64,000 bases of DNA from positions 744,001-808,000 of the forward strand of contig NZ_UGIB01000001.1 in assembly GCF_900451005.1 (NCBI RefSeq). The letters are read 5' to 3'. The position numbers were made by a program, and so were the translations under genes. Below the pieces are notes generated by a model. It was not told where the DNA came from, did no database searches, and worked only from the letters and a program-made list of their open reading frames with translations. Source of the stretch: Helicobacter fennelliae. Lineage in GTDB: Bacteria; Campylobacterota; Campylobacteria; Campylobacterales; Helicobacteraceae. Of this stretch, positions 1 to 9,102 are shown piece after piece. The stretch's first letter is position 1; each line of letters begins with the position of its first letter.

Positions 1-1
1 C

Positions 2-1081
2 ATCGTTGAGAATGCCTTTAAAAGCGGGCTAGTTAAGCCATTTATCCCAAAGAAGCGTAGTGGCAAAAAGATAGCGATCATTGGCAGCGGACCTGCGGGG
101 CTTGCGTGTGCATGGGAGCTCAATGCACGCGGGCATAAAGTCGTAGTGTATGAGCGCAACGATCGTGCCGGCGGGCTTTTGATGTATGGTATCCCAGATA
201 TGAAGCTTGATAAGTCCCTTGTGCAACGGCGGTTGGACATTCTTGCGCGCAGTGAGATTGAATTTAAGACAGGCTATGCGGTGGATTCTAAAAAGAAAGC
301 GGAGGAGATTCTCAAAAGCTATGATGTGCTCGTGCTCGCCACGGGTGCTAGCAAGCCTATTGATCTGCAGATTGAGGGTAGGCAGAGCGAGGGCGTGATG
401 TTTGCGCTTGACTTTCTTACGGCAAGCACAAAGAGCCTGCTAGATTCTGGCAAGGGCGCGCAGATCGCTAAGGGTAAAGATGTGCTGATTATTGGTAGTG
501 GCGATACGAGCGTAGATTGCGTCGCAGTGGCGTTGCGTCAGGGTGCAAAGTCTATTACGCGCTTTGAGCGCTCGCCCAAACGCCCGCAGTCGCGCCCACT
601 CAGCAATCCGTGGCCTCTAAAAAAGCAGACTTTCAGCACGGATTACGGGCTCAAAGAGGCTATAGCGCACTTTGGCAAGGATGTGCGTGAGTATCAAAAG
701 CTCACCAAAGCCTTTGTGAGCAAAAACGGCAAGGTGTGCGGTGCTTTGGCTTGCGAGCTAGAATGGCGCGTGGTAAGTGAGGGCGCAGAGTCTAGGCGTA
801 TAAGCAGCGAGGTTAGTGGCTCACAGAAAGAATACAAGGCGGATTTGGTGCTTTTGGCTATGGGCTTTAGCGGTGCGGAGGATGCGCTGGCAGGGAGCTT
901 TGGCATTGAGCTAGATGGGCGCACAAACATTAAAACGCACAACTATCGCGCAAGCAGGGCGAAAGTCTATGCCTGCGGAGATGCGAGAATGGGGCAAAGC
1001 CTCGTAGTATGGGCGATAAAAGACGCAATAGAGTGCGCCAAAGCAATAGATAAAGATTTATGCCAAGAGCATAAATCTTAA
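2..1081 (+). CDS. gltD: Glutamate synthase small subunit, 3' part
   Basis: NADPH-dependent glutamate synthase small subunit, which feeds electrons from NADPH via FAD and Fe-S clusters to the large subunit that makes glutamate from glutamine and 2-oxoglutarate. The frame is already open at base 2, so the cysteine-rich Fe-S N-terminus lies outside the window; about 359 residues remain. Visible are the FAD-binding motif GSGPAGL near residue 28 of the fragment, a second dinucleotide motif IIGSGDTSVDC near residue 164, and the closing CGDARMGQSLVVWAI segment usual for this family. Related flavin oxidoreductases of the same superfamily are possible, but length and ending fit GltD. By eye its GC content is clearly higher than that of the genes that follow. 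Confidence 0.85.
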   Translation: MVENAFKSGLVKPFIPKKRSGKKIAIIGSGPAGLACAWELNARGHKVVVYERNDRAGGLLMYGIPDMKLDKSLVQRRLDILARSEIEFKTGYAVDSKKKAEEILKSYDVLVLATGASKPIDLQIEGRQSEGVMFALDFLTASTKSLLDSGKGAQIAKGKDVLIIGSGDTSVDCVAVALRQGAKSITRFERSPKRPQSRPLSNPWPLKKQTFSTDYGLKEAIAHFGKDVREYQKLTKAFVSKNGKVCGALACELEWRVVSEGAESRRISSEVSGSQKEYKADLVLLAMGFSGAEDALAGSFGIELDGRTNIKTHNYRASRAKVYACGDARMGQSLVVWAIKDAIECAKAIDKDLCQEHKS

Positions 1082-1306
1082 ACTCATGATTAGGTAGTGG
1101 TTTGGTTGCGCTAATATAAGAATGATAGTAATCACTTTAAAGTGGTTTCATAGCTATACAAATTAAGCATAATTGCATTTAAAAGCGTGAGTTGTTTATT
1201 TTTATGGCATAAATATTTATTGCGAAAAGTTCGATATTTAGGATTGAGGTTATGGGTCAAAGCGATGGCAAAATGCTTCAAAGATTGTTTTGTTTAGTGC
1301 TGTATT

Positions 1307-1669
1307 TTGCGACAAATTTATGGGGATTTAAAGATATTTCAAAACTTTAAACTCATACAAATTATAAGCATTCGTCCAAAAGATAGCACATATTATATTC
1401 TTGCTTGTTTTGGCACATTGCTTTATTTAAGCGCGCTTAATTTATTGCCATTTGATTTGTATCATTTGCGCCCTTTTATGCAAGGTGCTATCGTGGCTCT
1501 TGTGGTGTTTGTAGTGTATGAATGCGCTATATTTGGCTTTTTGGCGCAGAATCTTAGCTTTTATGAATTTATCATTTGTCCGTATTTGTGGCTTTATAGT
1601 GTGGGCAAAAGTATATACCAAATCCTAAAAAGCGCATATAATGGCGTGTGGCTTATGATGAAATCCTAA
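1307..1669 (+). CDS. Small membrane protein, unknown function
   Basis: A frame of about 120 codons with two or three hydrophobic segments: around residues 30-48 (YILACFGTLLYLSAL), 60-80 (GAIVALVVFVVYECAIFG) and 84-100. It therefore probably sits in the inner membrane. I do not recognise the family. The only early start in this frame is a TTG, so the true start is uncertain. A separate 32-codon frame beginning with ATG at 1252 runs into the same region in another phase (MGQSDGKMLQRLFC...) and could be the original N-terminus joined by a frameshift. It stands alone between gltD and recA. Confidence 0.4.
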   Translation: MRQIYGDLKIFQNFKLIQIISIRPKDSTYYILACFGTLLYLSALNLLPFDLYHLRPFMQGAIVALVVFVVYECAIFGFLAQNLSFYEFIICPYLWLYSVGKSIYQILKSAYNGVWLMMKS

Positions 1670-1734
1670 TACAATCATCATGCAAAAAGTTATAAAAAAG
1701 TCTCAAAAAATCTACAATCTATATTTAAGAGTTT

Positions 1735-1752
1735 TTGGCTACAATACTTACT
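1735..1752 (+). promoter_or_regulatory. Candidate recA promoter (-10 box)
   Basis: TACAAT at 1740-1745 lies 33 bases before the recA ATG, in an AT-rich stretch. It matches the Helicobacter vegetative -10 consensus (TATAAT) at five of six positions. No clear -35 box is seen, which is normal in Helicobacter. The start point is inferred only. Confidence 0.35.
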
Positions 1753-1778
1753 TTACAAACTTGAGATGAAGGATTGGT

Positions 1779-2819
1779 ATGGCGATTGATGAGAATAGAA
1801 AAAAGGCTATTGAGCTCGCACTCAAGCAGATTGATAAGGCTTTTGGCAAAGGAGCATTAGTTAGACTTGGCGATAAGCAAGTCGAAAAGATAGATTCTAT
1901 CGCGACAGGCTCACTTGGGCTTGATATGGCACTTGGTATTGGTGGTGTGCCAAAGGGCAGAATTATTGAGATCTATGGACCAGAATCTAGTGGTAAAACT
2001 ACGCTTTCATTGCAGATTGTCGCAGAATGCCAAAGAAATGGCGGGATAGCAGCATTTATCGATGCAGAGCACGCGCTTGATGTGTATTATGCGAAGAGAT
2101 TGGGCGTGGATACAGAAAATCTCCTTGTATCTCAGCCTGATAATGGTGAGCAAGCACTTGAGATTTTAGAGACGCTTACAAGAAGTGGAGCGGTGGATTT
2201 AGTCGTGATAGATTCTGTGGCAGCCCTCACGCCAAAGGCAGAAATCGATGGTGATATGGGAGATCAGCATGTAGGGCTTCAAGCACGCCTTATGAGCCAC
2301 GCGTTACGCAAGATCACAGGCGCACTTCATAAGATGAATACGACATTGATATTTATTAATCAAATTCGTATGAAAATCGGTATGATGGGCTATGGTAGCC
2401 CAGAGACTACAACAGGAGGAAATGCGCTTAAATTTTATGCAAGCGTGCGTATCGATATAAGACGTATCGCCTCACTCAAGCAAAACGAGCAGCACATCGG
2501 CAATCGCGTCAAAGCAAAAGTCGTCAAAAACAAAGTCGCTCCGCCATTCCGCGAAGCAGAATTTGACATTATGTTTGGCGAGGGGATAAGCAAAGAGGGC
2601 GAGATTATTGATTATGGGATCAAGCTTGATATTATCGATAAAAGTGGCGCGTGGATTAGCTACAAAGATAAAAAACTCGGGCAAGGCAGAGAGAATGCAA
2701 AGATTTTCTTGAAAGAAAATAAAGCAATAGCTGATGAAATCACAGCCAAAATCAAAGAGCAAATCGGTGTGAGTGATGAGATTATGCCACTTCCAGATGA
2801 GCCAAACGAGCAAGAATAG
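1779..2819 (+). CDS. recA: Recombinase RecA
   Basis: RecA coats single-stranded DNA, drives homologous pairing and strand exchange, and acts in recombinational repair. The 346-residue length is normal. Visible features are the N-terminal helix ([18 protein letters not shown]), Walker A GPESSGKT at about residues 67-74, Walker [10 protein letters not shown] near 145, loop 1 around [10 protein letters not shown], loop 2 around [11 protein letters not shown], and an acidic C-terminal tail (LPDEPNEQE). The ATG at 1779 follows an AAGGA ribosome site. It is followed after 34 bases by eno on the same strand. A working RecA is relevant to the many homologous duplications further along the window. Confidence 0.98.
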   Translation: MAIDENRKKAIELALKQIDKAFGKGALVRLGDKQVEKIDSIATGSLGLDMALGIGGVPKGRIIEIYGPESSGKTTLSLQIVAECQRNGGIAAFIDAEHALDVYYAKRLGVDTENLLVSQPDNGEQALEILETLTRSGAVDLVVIDSVAALTPKAEIDGDMGDQHVGLQARLMSHALRKITGALHKMNTTLIFINQIRMKIGMMGYGSPETTTGGNALKFYASVRIDIRRIASLKQNEQHIGNRVKAKVVKNKVAPPFREAEFDIMFGEGISKEGEIIDYGIKLDIIDKSGAWISYKDKKLGQGRENAKIFLKENKAIADEITAKIKEQIGVSDEIMPLPDEPNEQE

Positions 2820-2853
2820 CTACAAAACAACCAAACAACACAAGGAGCAAAAC

Positions 2854-4131
2854 ATGATTTATATAGATAATGTCTATGCGCAAGAAGTGCTAGATTCTCG
2901 AGGGAATCCAACAATCAAAGCGACAATTGTATTAAGCGATGGTGTAGTAGAATCTGCAATCGTGCCAAGTGGCGCGAGTACAGGTAAGCGAGAAGCGCTT
3001 GAGTTACGTGATGGCGACAAAAAGCGATTTTTGGGCAAAGGCGTGCTAAAAGCATGCGAAAATGTCGATACGATCATCTCTGATGCGCTGATTGGCGCGA
3101 GTCCTTATGATCAGGGCTTGATTGATTCATTGCTTAAAAATCTTGATGGGACGCATAATTATGGCAATCTCGGCGCAAATGCTACGCTTGGAGTTTCTAT
3201 GGCTGTGGCAAGGGCGGCTGCGACAAGCTTAAATATTCCATTGTATCGCTATCTTGGCGGGAGCAATGCTTTGACTTTGCCTGTGCCGATGCTTAATATC
3301 ATAAATGGTGGAAGCCATGCTGATAACACTGTGGATTTTCAAGAATATATGATTATGCCAATTGGGTTTGATAGCTTTCATGAGACGTTGCGAGCGAGTG
3401 CAGAAGTGTATCAGCACCTCAAAAAAATCCTCAAAGACACCAATCACATCACAAGCATTGGCGATGAGGGTGGATTTGCGCCAAATCTCAAAAACAATGC
3501 CGAGCCAATCGAGATTATTTTAAAGGCTATCGAGCAGGCAGGATACAAACCCGGTGAAGAGATTGCGATCGCTTTAGATGTAGCAAGTAGCGAGCTTGTC
3601 GATGAGAAAGGATTGTATCATTTAGCAGGAGAGAATCGCACACTAGATTCTGCGCAATTAGTTGAGTATTATGAGCAATTATGCGCGAAATATCCTATCG
3701 TCTCGATTGAAGATGGATTGAGTGAAGATGATTGGGAAGGGTGGAAGATTTTAACCCAAAAGCTTGGCAGTAAAATCCAGCTTGTGGGCGATGATTTGTT
3801 TGTTACAAATCATGAGATTTTAGCGCATGGGATAGAGCAAAATATCGCAAATGCAATTCTCATCAAGCCAAATCAAATCGGCTCTGTAAGCGAGACTATG
3901 CAGACTGTGCGCCTAGCACAGCGCAATGCGTATAAATGTATCATGAGTCATCGTAGCGGAGAGAGCGAAGATAGCTTTATAGCCGACTTTGCCATAGCAC
4001 TTAATACAGGTGAGATAAAAACCGGCTCCACAGCTAGAAGTGAACGTATGAGTAAATACAATCGCTTGCTTCAAATCGAAAAAGAAATCGCTAATCCATA
4101 TTATTTAGGCAAAGAGCTATTTAAACAATGA
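2854..4131 (+). CDS. eno: Enolase
   Basis: Phosphopyruvate hydratase, converting 2-phosphoglycerate to phosphoenolpyruvate in glycolysis and gluconeogenesis. The protein is 425 residues from ATG 2854, which follows a strong AAGGAG at 2842-2847. The frame runs further upstream into recA, but that part is not enolase-like. Family landmarks present are the N-terminal [28 protein letters not shown] around the catalytic loop, the metal-binding segments near [11 protein letters not shown] and VGDDLFVTN, the signature [14 protein letters not shown], and SHRSGE near the active-site lysine. The last four bases overlap the next start (ATGA), so translation is coupled to the FtsB-like gene. Confidence 0.97.
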   Translation: MIYIDNVYAQEVLDSRGNPTIKATIVLSDGVVESAIVPSGASTGKREALELRDGDKKRFLGKGVLKACENVDTIISDALIGASPYDQGLIDSLLKNLDGTHNYGNLGANATLGVSMAVARAAATSLNIPLYRYLGGSNALTLPVPMLNIINGGSHADNTVDFQEYMIMPIGFDSFHETLRASAEVYQHLKKILKDTNHITSIGDEGGFAPNLKNNAEPIEIILKAIEQAGYKPGEEIAIALDVASSELVDEKGLYHLAGENRTLDSAQLVEYYEQLCAKYPIVSIEDGLSEDDWEGWKILTQKLGSKIQLVGDDLFVTNHEILAHGIEQNIANAILIKPNQIGSVSETMQTVRLAQRNAYKCIMSHRSGESEDSFIADFAIALNTGEIKTGSTARSERMSKYNRLLQIEKEIANPYYLGKELFKQ

Positions 4132-4388
4132 CGCAATTTATAAAATCCTTATTGAATCAGAATCTATGGTATTGGATTTATACAAAGCGCATTTTTATTG
4201 TCGGATTTATAGGGGTTGTAGGATTTGGAATCTATATTGGGTTTTTGCTTTTTGGAGAAAATTCACTTGAAGTGCTTTTAAATAATATCTCGCTCAAAAA
4301 CGAGCTTTTGCGCGAGGTGAATGATTTGCAAGCCCAAAATGCAAAATTACAAAAAGATTTATTTGAGCTTAAAGGGCTAGAGCCATGA
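4128..4388 (+). CDS. FtsB/DivIC-like coiled-coil membrane protein
   Basis: An 86-residue protein with a short cytoplasmic N-terminus, one membrane span (about residues 23-42, [20 protein letters not shown]) and a periplasmic coiled coil ([19 protein letters not shown]). This architecture is that of the septum-formation initiator family (FtsB/DivIC), which links early and late division proteins. It sits directly after eno, as ftsB does in E. coli, and overlaps eno by ATGA and the next gene by ATGA. It corresponds by position to the small gene after eno in H. pylori. The division role is inferred from family and position. Confidence 0.7.
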   Translation: MTQFIKSLLNQNLWYWIYTKRIFIVGFIGVVGFGIYIGFLLFGENSLEVLLNNISLKNELLREVNDLQAQNAKLQKDLFELKGLEP

Positions 4389-5026
4389 AGAGTATAGATA
4401 TTGTAAAAATAATGCGATCATTGCTTGTTTTGGGGGCGAGTGTTGGGGTGATTATCGGAATGATCGTTGGCATAGGCTATGGGAGAGATAATCCTTTTGA
4501 GCCGATGATTAAGCCTCAAGAAGACAACATCGCATCAAATAAAGCCAAAGATTATTTTATGGATTTTGACTTCAAGCTCCCAAGCACAGCCAGAATCTTA
4601 AAAGAGATCACTATCACTTACCAAAACATCGATGGCTCCATACAGACACAAACATTTCCTATCGATAAAAGTATCGATTGGCATTATCCGCTTTTGCTTA
4701 CGCAAAAAAGCGCAATAATCAGCGAGGATACGCAATATTTTGTGATAAAGCCTTTTGAGTTTTATACACAAGGAAGCAAGCTCTATTTGCATACTACGCA
4801 AGATATTGTCCGATCATTTATCCTGCCTACGCCATATCGTATCGTGCTTGATGTCAAGCGCACAGACAAGGAGGTAAGCGGTTTTGTGGATATTGGGCGT
4901 AAATATTTCTCCAAAGTTTCTGTGGGGACGCATAAGGATTTTTATCGTTTTGTGATTACGCTTGATGGGCAATACACTTACAGCATCAATAAAGATGATG
5001 AATACTACATTATTTCCGTGCAGTGA
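4385..5026 (+). CDS. AMIN-domain envelope protein
   Basis: A 213-residue protein with one N-terminal membrane segment or uncleaved signal (about residues 13-33, LLVLGASVGVIIGMIVGIGYG). A beta-rich domain follows, whose end (YRIVLDVKRTD, VSVGTHKDFYRFVITLDG) matches the AMIN fold that directs periplasmic proteins to peptidoglycan or the division site. No amidase domain is attached. It is translationally coupled to the FtsB-like gene and lies before aroK, as in H. pylori. A role in envelope assembly is inferred; the precise function is unknown. Confidence 0.7.
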   Translation: MKSIDIVKIMRSLLVLGASVGVIIGMIVGIGYGRDNPFEPMIKPQEDNIASNKAKDYFMDFDFKLPSTARILKEITITYQNIDGSIQTQTFPIDKSIDWHYPLLLTQKSAIISEDTQYFVIKPFEFYTQGSKLYLHTTQDIVRSFILPTPYRIVLDVKRTDKEVSGFVDIGRKYFSKVSVGTHKDFYRFVITLDGQYTYSINKDDEYYIISVQ

Positions 5027-5080
5027 GCTTTTTCTAAGCCAAAGGCGGTTGCCTTTTTGTCAAGTGAGAAATGGTGCATA

Positions 5081-5584
5081 ATGGCGTCAAATATCGTTCT
5101 AATCGGATTTATGGGAAGTGGCAAAAGCACCATAGCAGGCGAGCTTGCGGGGTTGCTTGATACTTTTGCGCTTGATACAGATTCTATAATCCAAAATAGC
5201 ACAAATCTTAAAATCAGCGAAATATTTGCCAAATATGGTGAAAAAGCATTCCGAGCGCACGAATCACACCTTATCCATTGGCTCTCACTCAATGTCTCAA
5301 ATGCTATCATTGCCACAGGCGGAGGAATGCCTATTTTTAATGATGTGCGCCCAATGGGAAAGATTGTGTATCTTTGTATCGGGTTTGAAGAGATCACAAA
5401 GCGACTCACACCAAAAGAAAGAGCCAAGCGTCCGCTTTTTGGTGATAAAGCTAAGGCTTTAGAGCTTTTTCACACACGAGAATCTATCTACAAAAAAACC
5501 GCAGACATTATCATCAATGCAAGCAAATCACCACAAGAAGTATGCGATGAGATTCTGCATTCCTTCAAGCCACAAATACGCTAA
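5081..5584 (+). CDS. aroK: Shikimate kinase
   Basis: Shikimate kinase phosphorylates shikimate at the 3-hydroxyl with ATP, in the chorismate pathway to aromatic amino acids. The start is taken as ATG 5081 (167 residues), giving the usual N-terminus with Walker A GFMGSGKST at residues 9-17; an in-frame TTG at 5057 would only add eight residues. Also seen are the shikimate-binding DTDS near 33, the GGG motif (ATGGGMP) near 80 and the lid region (RPLFGDKA). It is the last gene of the recA-eno block; a 180-base gap with a G tract follows. Confidence 0.93.
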   Translation: MASNIVLIGFMGSGKSTIAGELAGLLDTFALDTDSIIQNSTNLKISEIFAKYGEKAFRAHESHLIHWLSLNVSNAIIATGGGMPIFNDVRPMGKIVYLCIGFEEITKRLTPKERAKRPLFGDKAKALELFHTRESIYKKTADIIINASKSPQEVCDEILHSFKPQIR

Positions 5585-5703
5585 ATAACCACTCTATTAT
5601 TTTTAGATTCTGCTATATTTTGACATTGACTTTTTGTTTATGAGCCAAAAAATCACAAATAAAATCATATCTAAATCACATTAAATTTAAGCTATTCTTA
5701 AGT

Positions 5704-5715
5704 GGGGGGGGGGGG
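5704..5715 (+). repeat. Homopolymeric G12 tract
   Basis: Twelve consecutive G residues, 52 bases before the lipoprotein ATG and just after a plausible -10 box (TATTCT, 5693-5698). The tract would therefore lie at the start of the mRNA leader. Tracts of this length slip during replication in Helicobacter and Campylobacter. It lies outside the likely coding region, so length changes would alter expression rather than reading frame. Confidence 0.85.
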
Positions 5716-5767
5716 CAAAATATCACCTTCAAAGCTTTTGCTTTGGTATTTTAATCAAAGGATTACA

Positions 5768-6169
5768 ATGGAAAAATTGGAAAAATTGGAAAAGGTCGTG
5801 CGCAAAAAAGCTATTTGGAATAAGCTTATGGGTGCTGGGTTGCTAGGCTTGGTATTTATTTTTGCAGGTTGTAGCCAGAATCTAGCGCGTTTTTCTGTCG
5901 CTACTACGAGCAATCTACCGATGACAGATTTGACAAAAGGCGAGTATGTCAAGGGCAAAGATTGTATTTTTACATTTTTGTGGTGGGGATTTGGCAATAC
6001 AAGCAATCGTGTAAGTGGAGCTGTGGCTAAAGCTTTGGAAGTTTCTGCCAAAAAAGGTGGTCCATCTGATGCGCTTGTCAATGTCGATATTAGCGAGTCT
6101 TCTTGGCAGTTTATCATCGGCAGAAATTGTATTTGGGCAAAAGGTCAAGCTATCGAGTTGAATAAATAA
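5768..6169 (+). CDS. Small lipoprotein, possibly TRL-like
   Basis: A 133-residue protein from ATG 5768, which follows AAAGGAT. A hydrophobic segment (about residues 22-33) ends in the lipobox FAGC with the lipidated cysteine at 35, so the mature protein should be anchored in a membrane. The N-terminus is unusually long and carries a three-fold 9-base repeat (coding KLE units); a start at Met21 would give a conventional lipoprotein signal. The body has Gly/Ala-rich segments (RVSGAVAKALEVSAKKGGPSDA) that recall the TRL-like lipoprotein family, from memory only. The gene is alone and probably controlled through the G tract in its leader. Confidence 0.7.
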   Translation: MEKLEKLEKVVRKKAIWNKLMGAGLLGLVFIFAGCSQNLARFSVATTSNLPMTDLTKGEYVKGKDCIFTFLWWGFGNTSNRVSGAVAKALEVSAKKGGPSDALVNVDISESSWQFIIGRNCIWAKGQAIELNK

Positions 6170-6183
6170 CTCACACAAATAAC

Positions 6184-6222
6184 GCTAGTCTGCTCTTTGC
6201 GATTGCAAAAGGGCGGGCTAGT
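6184..6222 (+). terminator. Stem-loop after lipoprotein gene
   Basis: An imperfect inverted repeat: CTAGTCTGCTCTTTGC pairs, with G-U wobble, to GCAAAAGGGCGGGCTAG around a GATT loop. It lies 15 bases after the lipoprotein stop. There is no T-run, so it is either a weak terminator or a 3' mRNA stabiliser. Confidence 0.4.
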
Positions 6223-6327
6223 GGGCTCATGCATAATTCTTACTTTCACTTCACTTACTAAAGCATTTTTTATATATTCTAAGCTAGAATGCGTATCTAA
6301 AACTACAATCTAACATAAGGCTATATA

Positions 6328-9099
6328 ATGCAAGGCTACAACCCAAAAGAAATAGAGCAGAGAATCTACCAAATATGCAAGCAGAGAGGGTATTTTGAAA
6401 TCACAGGCAATCAAAAAACCCAAAAAACAAAAAACAACGACACACAGCATCAACACGCAGAATCTCAAGCACAAAGCCCAAACACCCAAACCCACCTAGC
6501 AGACAAATCAATACACAAATACACACGCAAATCCACACATAACCCCGCGCAAACACCCAAAACTTTTTGTATTATGATGCCCCCGCCAAATGTAACAGGA
6601 GTTTTGCATATCGGGCATGCGCTCACCTTTACACTCCAAGACATTATCACGCGCTATAAGCGAATGGACGGATATATCACGCTCTATCAGCCCGGGCTTG
6701 ATCACGCCGGCATAGCGACACAAAACATAGTCGAAAAACAACTCCTCGCGCAAGGAATCAAAAAAGAAGACATCGGCAGGGAAGCATTTATAAAAAAAGT
6801 TTGGGAATGGAAAGAAGAATCCGGAGGGAAAATCCTCACGCAAATGGAAGCTCTAGGGATTACGTCGGCGTGGTCGCGCACGCGATTTACTATGGATTTG
6901 GGGCTAAAATCAGCCGTGCGAGAGGCGTTTGTGCGATGGTATGACAAAGGGCTTATCATTCAGGGCGATTATATGGTGAATTGGTGCACTCATGATGGCG
7001 CGCTCTCTGATATTGAGGTCGAGTATGAGGAGCAGCACACTTTTTTGTATCATTTGCGCTACAAAATCCAAGGAAGCGATGAGGTTTTAGTCGTGGCGAC
7101 AACGCGCCCGGAGACATTTTTTGGCGATACTGCGGTGATGGTGCATACTCAAGATTCTCGTTATAAGCATTTGATAGGAAAAAATGTCATATTGCCATTG
7201 CTTGATAAGGAGATTCCAATCATCGGCGATGATAGCGTGGATATGGAGTTTGGGACAGGGGTTGTGAAAGTTACGCCCGCACATGATATCAATGACTATG
7301 AAGTAGGCAAAAGACATCATTTGCCAAGTGTGGTTGTGTTTGACTCTCGCGGAATCTTAAATGAACTCACAGGCGAATTTCAAGGGCAAGAGCGACTAAA
7401 GGCGCGTGAGCATATCATAAAAAAGCTCCAATCTCTCAATGCCATAGAAAAAATCGAACCCTATGTCAATCAAGTCGGCAAATGCTATCGTTGTGGCAAT
7501 ATCATCGAGCCTTATATCTCAAAGCAATGGTTTGTCAAGCCAGAGATTGCAAAAGGTGCGATTGAGCGCGTCAATAATGCAGAATCTAGATTCTACCCCG
7601 CACAATGGCTCAATAACTTCAATGCGTGGATGAGAGAATTGCGCCCTTGGTGCATCTCTCGTCAGCTTTGGTGGGGGCATAGGATTCCGGTGTGGAGCTG
7701 TGAATGCGGGCATACCTTTGCTTCAAAAAACGAAGTAGAGAGCATCTGCCCCAAATGCCAAAGCCAAAATCTCACTCAAGATCCCGATGTGCTTGATACT
7801 TGGTTTAGCTCGGGGCTTTGGGCGTTTAGCACTCTTGGCTGGGGCAATGGTGGCTTAGAATCTGATAAATATAATCCAGATGATTTGGAGTTGTTTTACC
7901 CAAATTCACTGCTTATCACAGGATTTGATATTTTGTTTTTTTGGGTCTCAAGAATGCTTTTTAGCGGAGAATCGCTCATCGGAGAATTGCCATTTAAAGA
8001 TATTTATTTGCATGCTTTGGTGCGCGATGAATCAGGACAAAAAATGAGTAAATCCAAAGGAAATGTCATCGATCCAATCGAGATGATAAATCAGTATGGA
8101 GCGGATTCTCTGCGGTTTTGCCTCGCGTATCTTTGTGCGCAAGGGCGAGATATACGACTCTCAAGCGCACAGCTTGAACTAAGTCGGAATTTTGCAAACA
8201 AACTTTTTAACGCGACACAATTTTTGATGATGTATCTTCAGCAGCTCGGTGGCAAAGAATCATTAAAGTATGGATTTGAGGATAAAGAAGAACTTATGGC
8301 TTACACAACACCTCTAGGGAGATTTGCCAAATCAAGATTAAATCTTGCGACAAAAGAGCTGCGCGAAGCACTTGATTCGTATCGATTTAATGACGGCGCA
8401 AGCGTGTTATACAGGTTTTTGTGGGGTGAATTTTGTGATTGGTGCATAGAGTTTGCAAAAGCCCAAAAAGAGGCGATTTTTGAGCTTGGAAGTGTGCTAA
8501 AAACCGCACTAAAACTTCTGCACCCTTATATGCCATTTATCAGCGAGGAGCTTTATCACAAGCTCAATGCCTCAGACCTTGAGAACACAGAATCTATCAT
8601 GATCGCACCATTTCCTAATGACATAGCGCAGGATTTAGATCTTGAGAGAGAATTTGAGGTGATTAAGGATTGTGTGGTTTCACTGCGCCGTTTAAAAGCA
8701 CTTGTTGATCTTGCAAATAAACCGATCAAAAAAGCCTATATCAACCCAAAATCTGCGCTTAAAAGTTACGCGCTAGGCTTTATCCAAAAGCTTGCTCGGA
8801 TTGAATGCGTAGAGATTCAAGATTCTAGAGTGGCAAACTGCGTTGTCGATGTGAGCGATAATGTCGAGAGCTATTTGCCAATTAATGAAATCGATGTGGA
8901 GGCTATCACAAAGCGACTTACCACACAAGAAGCTAAAATCCAAAAAGAAATCACCAAACTAGAATCTATGCTAGGCAATAAAAAATTTGTCGATAATGCC
9001 CCGCAAGAAGTGCTACACAATACGCAAAACGCGCTTAATGAAGCAAAGCAAAAAATCCAAAAAATCCAAAATGAGATAAGTATCTTTCGTGCAGTGTGA
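6328..9099 (+). CDS. valS: Valyl-tRNA synthetase
   Basis: Class I aminoacyl-tRNA synthetase charging tRNA-Val. It is 923 residues. Motifs are HIGH at 94-97 inside PPPNVTGVLHIGHAL, KMSKS at about 572-576, the editing-domain segment TTRPETFFGDTAV, and a C-terminal coiled coil (from about residue 855) typical of ValRS. Two Cys pairs (CYRCGNI; CECGHTF with CPKC) suggest zinc-binding elements. Unusually, residues about 28-78 between the N-terminal helix and the catalytic fold are a Gln/Thr/His/Asn-rich low-complexity insert. The next gene starts three bases after the stop, so both are probably co-transcribed. Confidence 0.96.
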   Translation: MQGYNPKEIEQRIYQICKQRGYFEITGNQKTQKTKNNDTQHQHAESQAQSPNTQTHLADKSIHKYTRKSTHNPAQTPKTFCIMMPPPNVTGVLHIGHALTFTLQDIITRYKRMDGYITLYQPGLDHAGIATQNIVEKQLLAQGIKKEDIGREAFIKKVWEWKEESGGKILTQMEALGITSAWSRTRFTMDLGLKSAVREAFVRWYDKGLIIQGDYMVNWCTHDGALSDIEVEYEEQHTFLYHLRYKIQGSDEVLVVATTRPETFFGDTAVMVHTQDSRYKHLIGKNVILPLLDKEIPIIGDDSVDMEFGTGVVKVTPAHDINDYEVGKRHHLPSVVVFDSRGILNELTGEFQGQERLKAREHIIKKLQSLNAIEKIEPYVNQVGKCYRCGNIIEPYISKQWFVKPEIAKGAIERVNNAESRFYPAQWLNNFNAWMRELRPWCISRQLWWGHRIPVWSCECGHTFASKNEVESICPKCQSQNLTQDPDVLDTWFSSGLWAFSTLGWGNGGLESDKYNPDDLELFYPNSLLITGFDILFFWVSRMLFSGESLIGELPFKDIYLHALVRDESGQKMSKSKGNVIDPIEMINQYGADSLRFCLAYLCAQGRDIRLSSAQLELSRNFANKLFNATQFLMMYLQQLGGKESLKYGFEDKEELMAYTTPLGRFAKSRLNLATKELREALDSYRFNDGASVLYRFLWGEFCDWCIEFAKAQKEAIFELGSVLKTALKLLHPYMPFISEELYHKLNASDLENTESIMIAPFPNDIAQDLDLEREFEVIKDCVVSLRRLKALVDLANKPIKKAYINPKSALKSYALGFIQKLARIECVEIQDSRVANCVVDVSDNVESYLPINEIDVEAITKRLTTQEAKIQKEITKLESMLGNKKFVDNAPQEVLHNTQNALNEAKQKIQKIQNEISIFRAV

Positions 9100-9102
9100 G
9101 AT

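Noticed and set aside
2773-2853. Longer start for enolase inside the recA 3' end
   Set aside because: The extra 27 residues do not look like enolase and the strong ribosome site AAGGAG lies just before ATG 2854.
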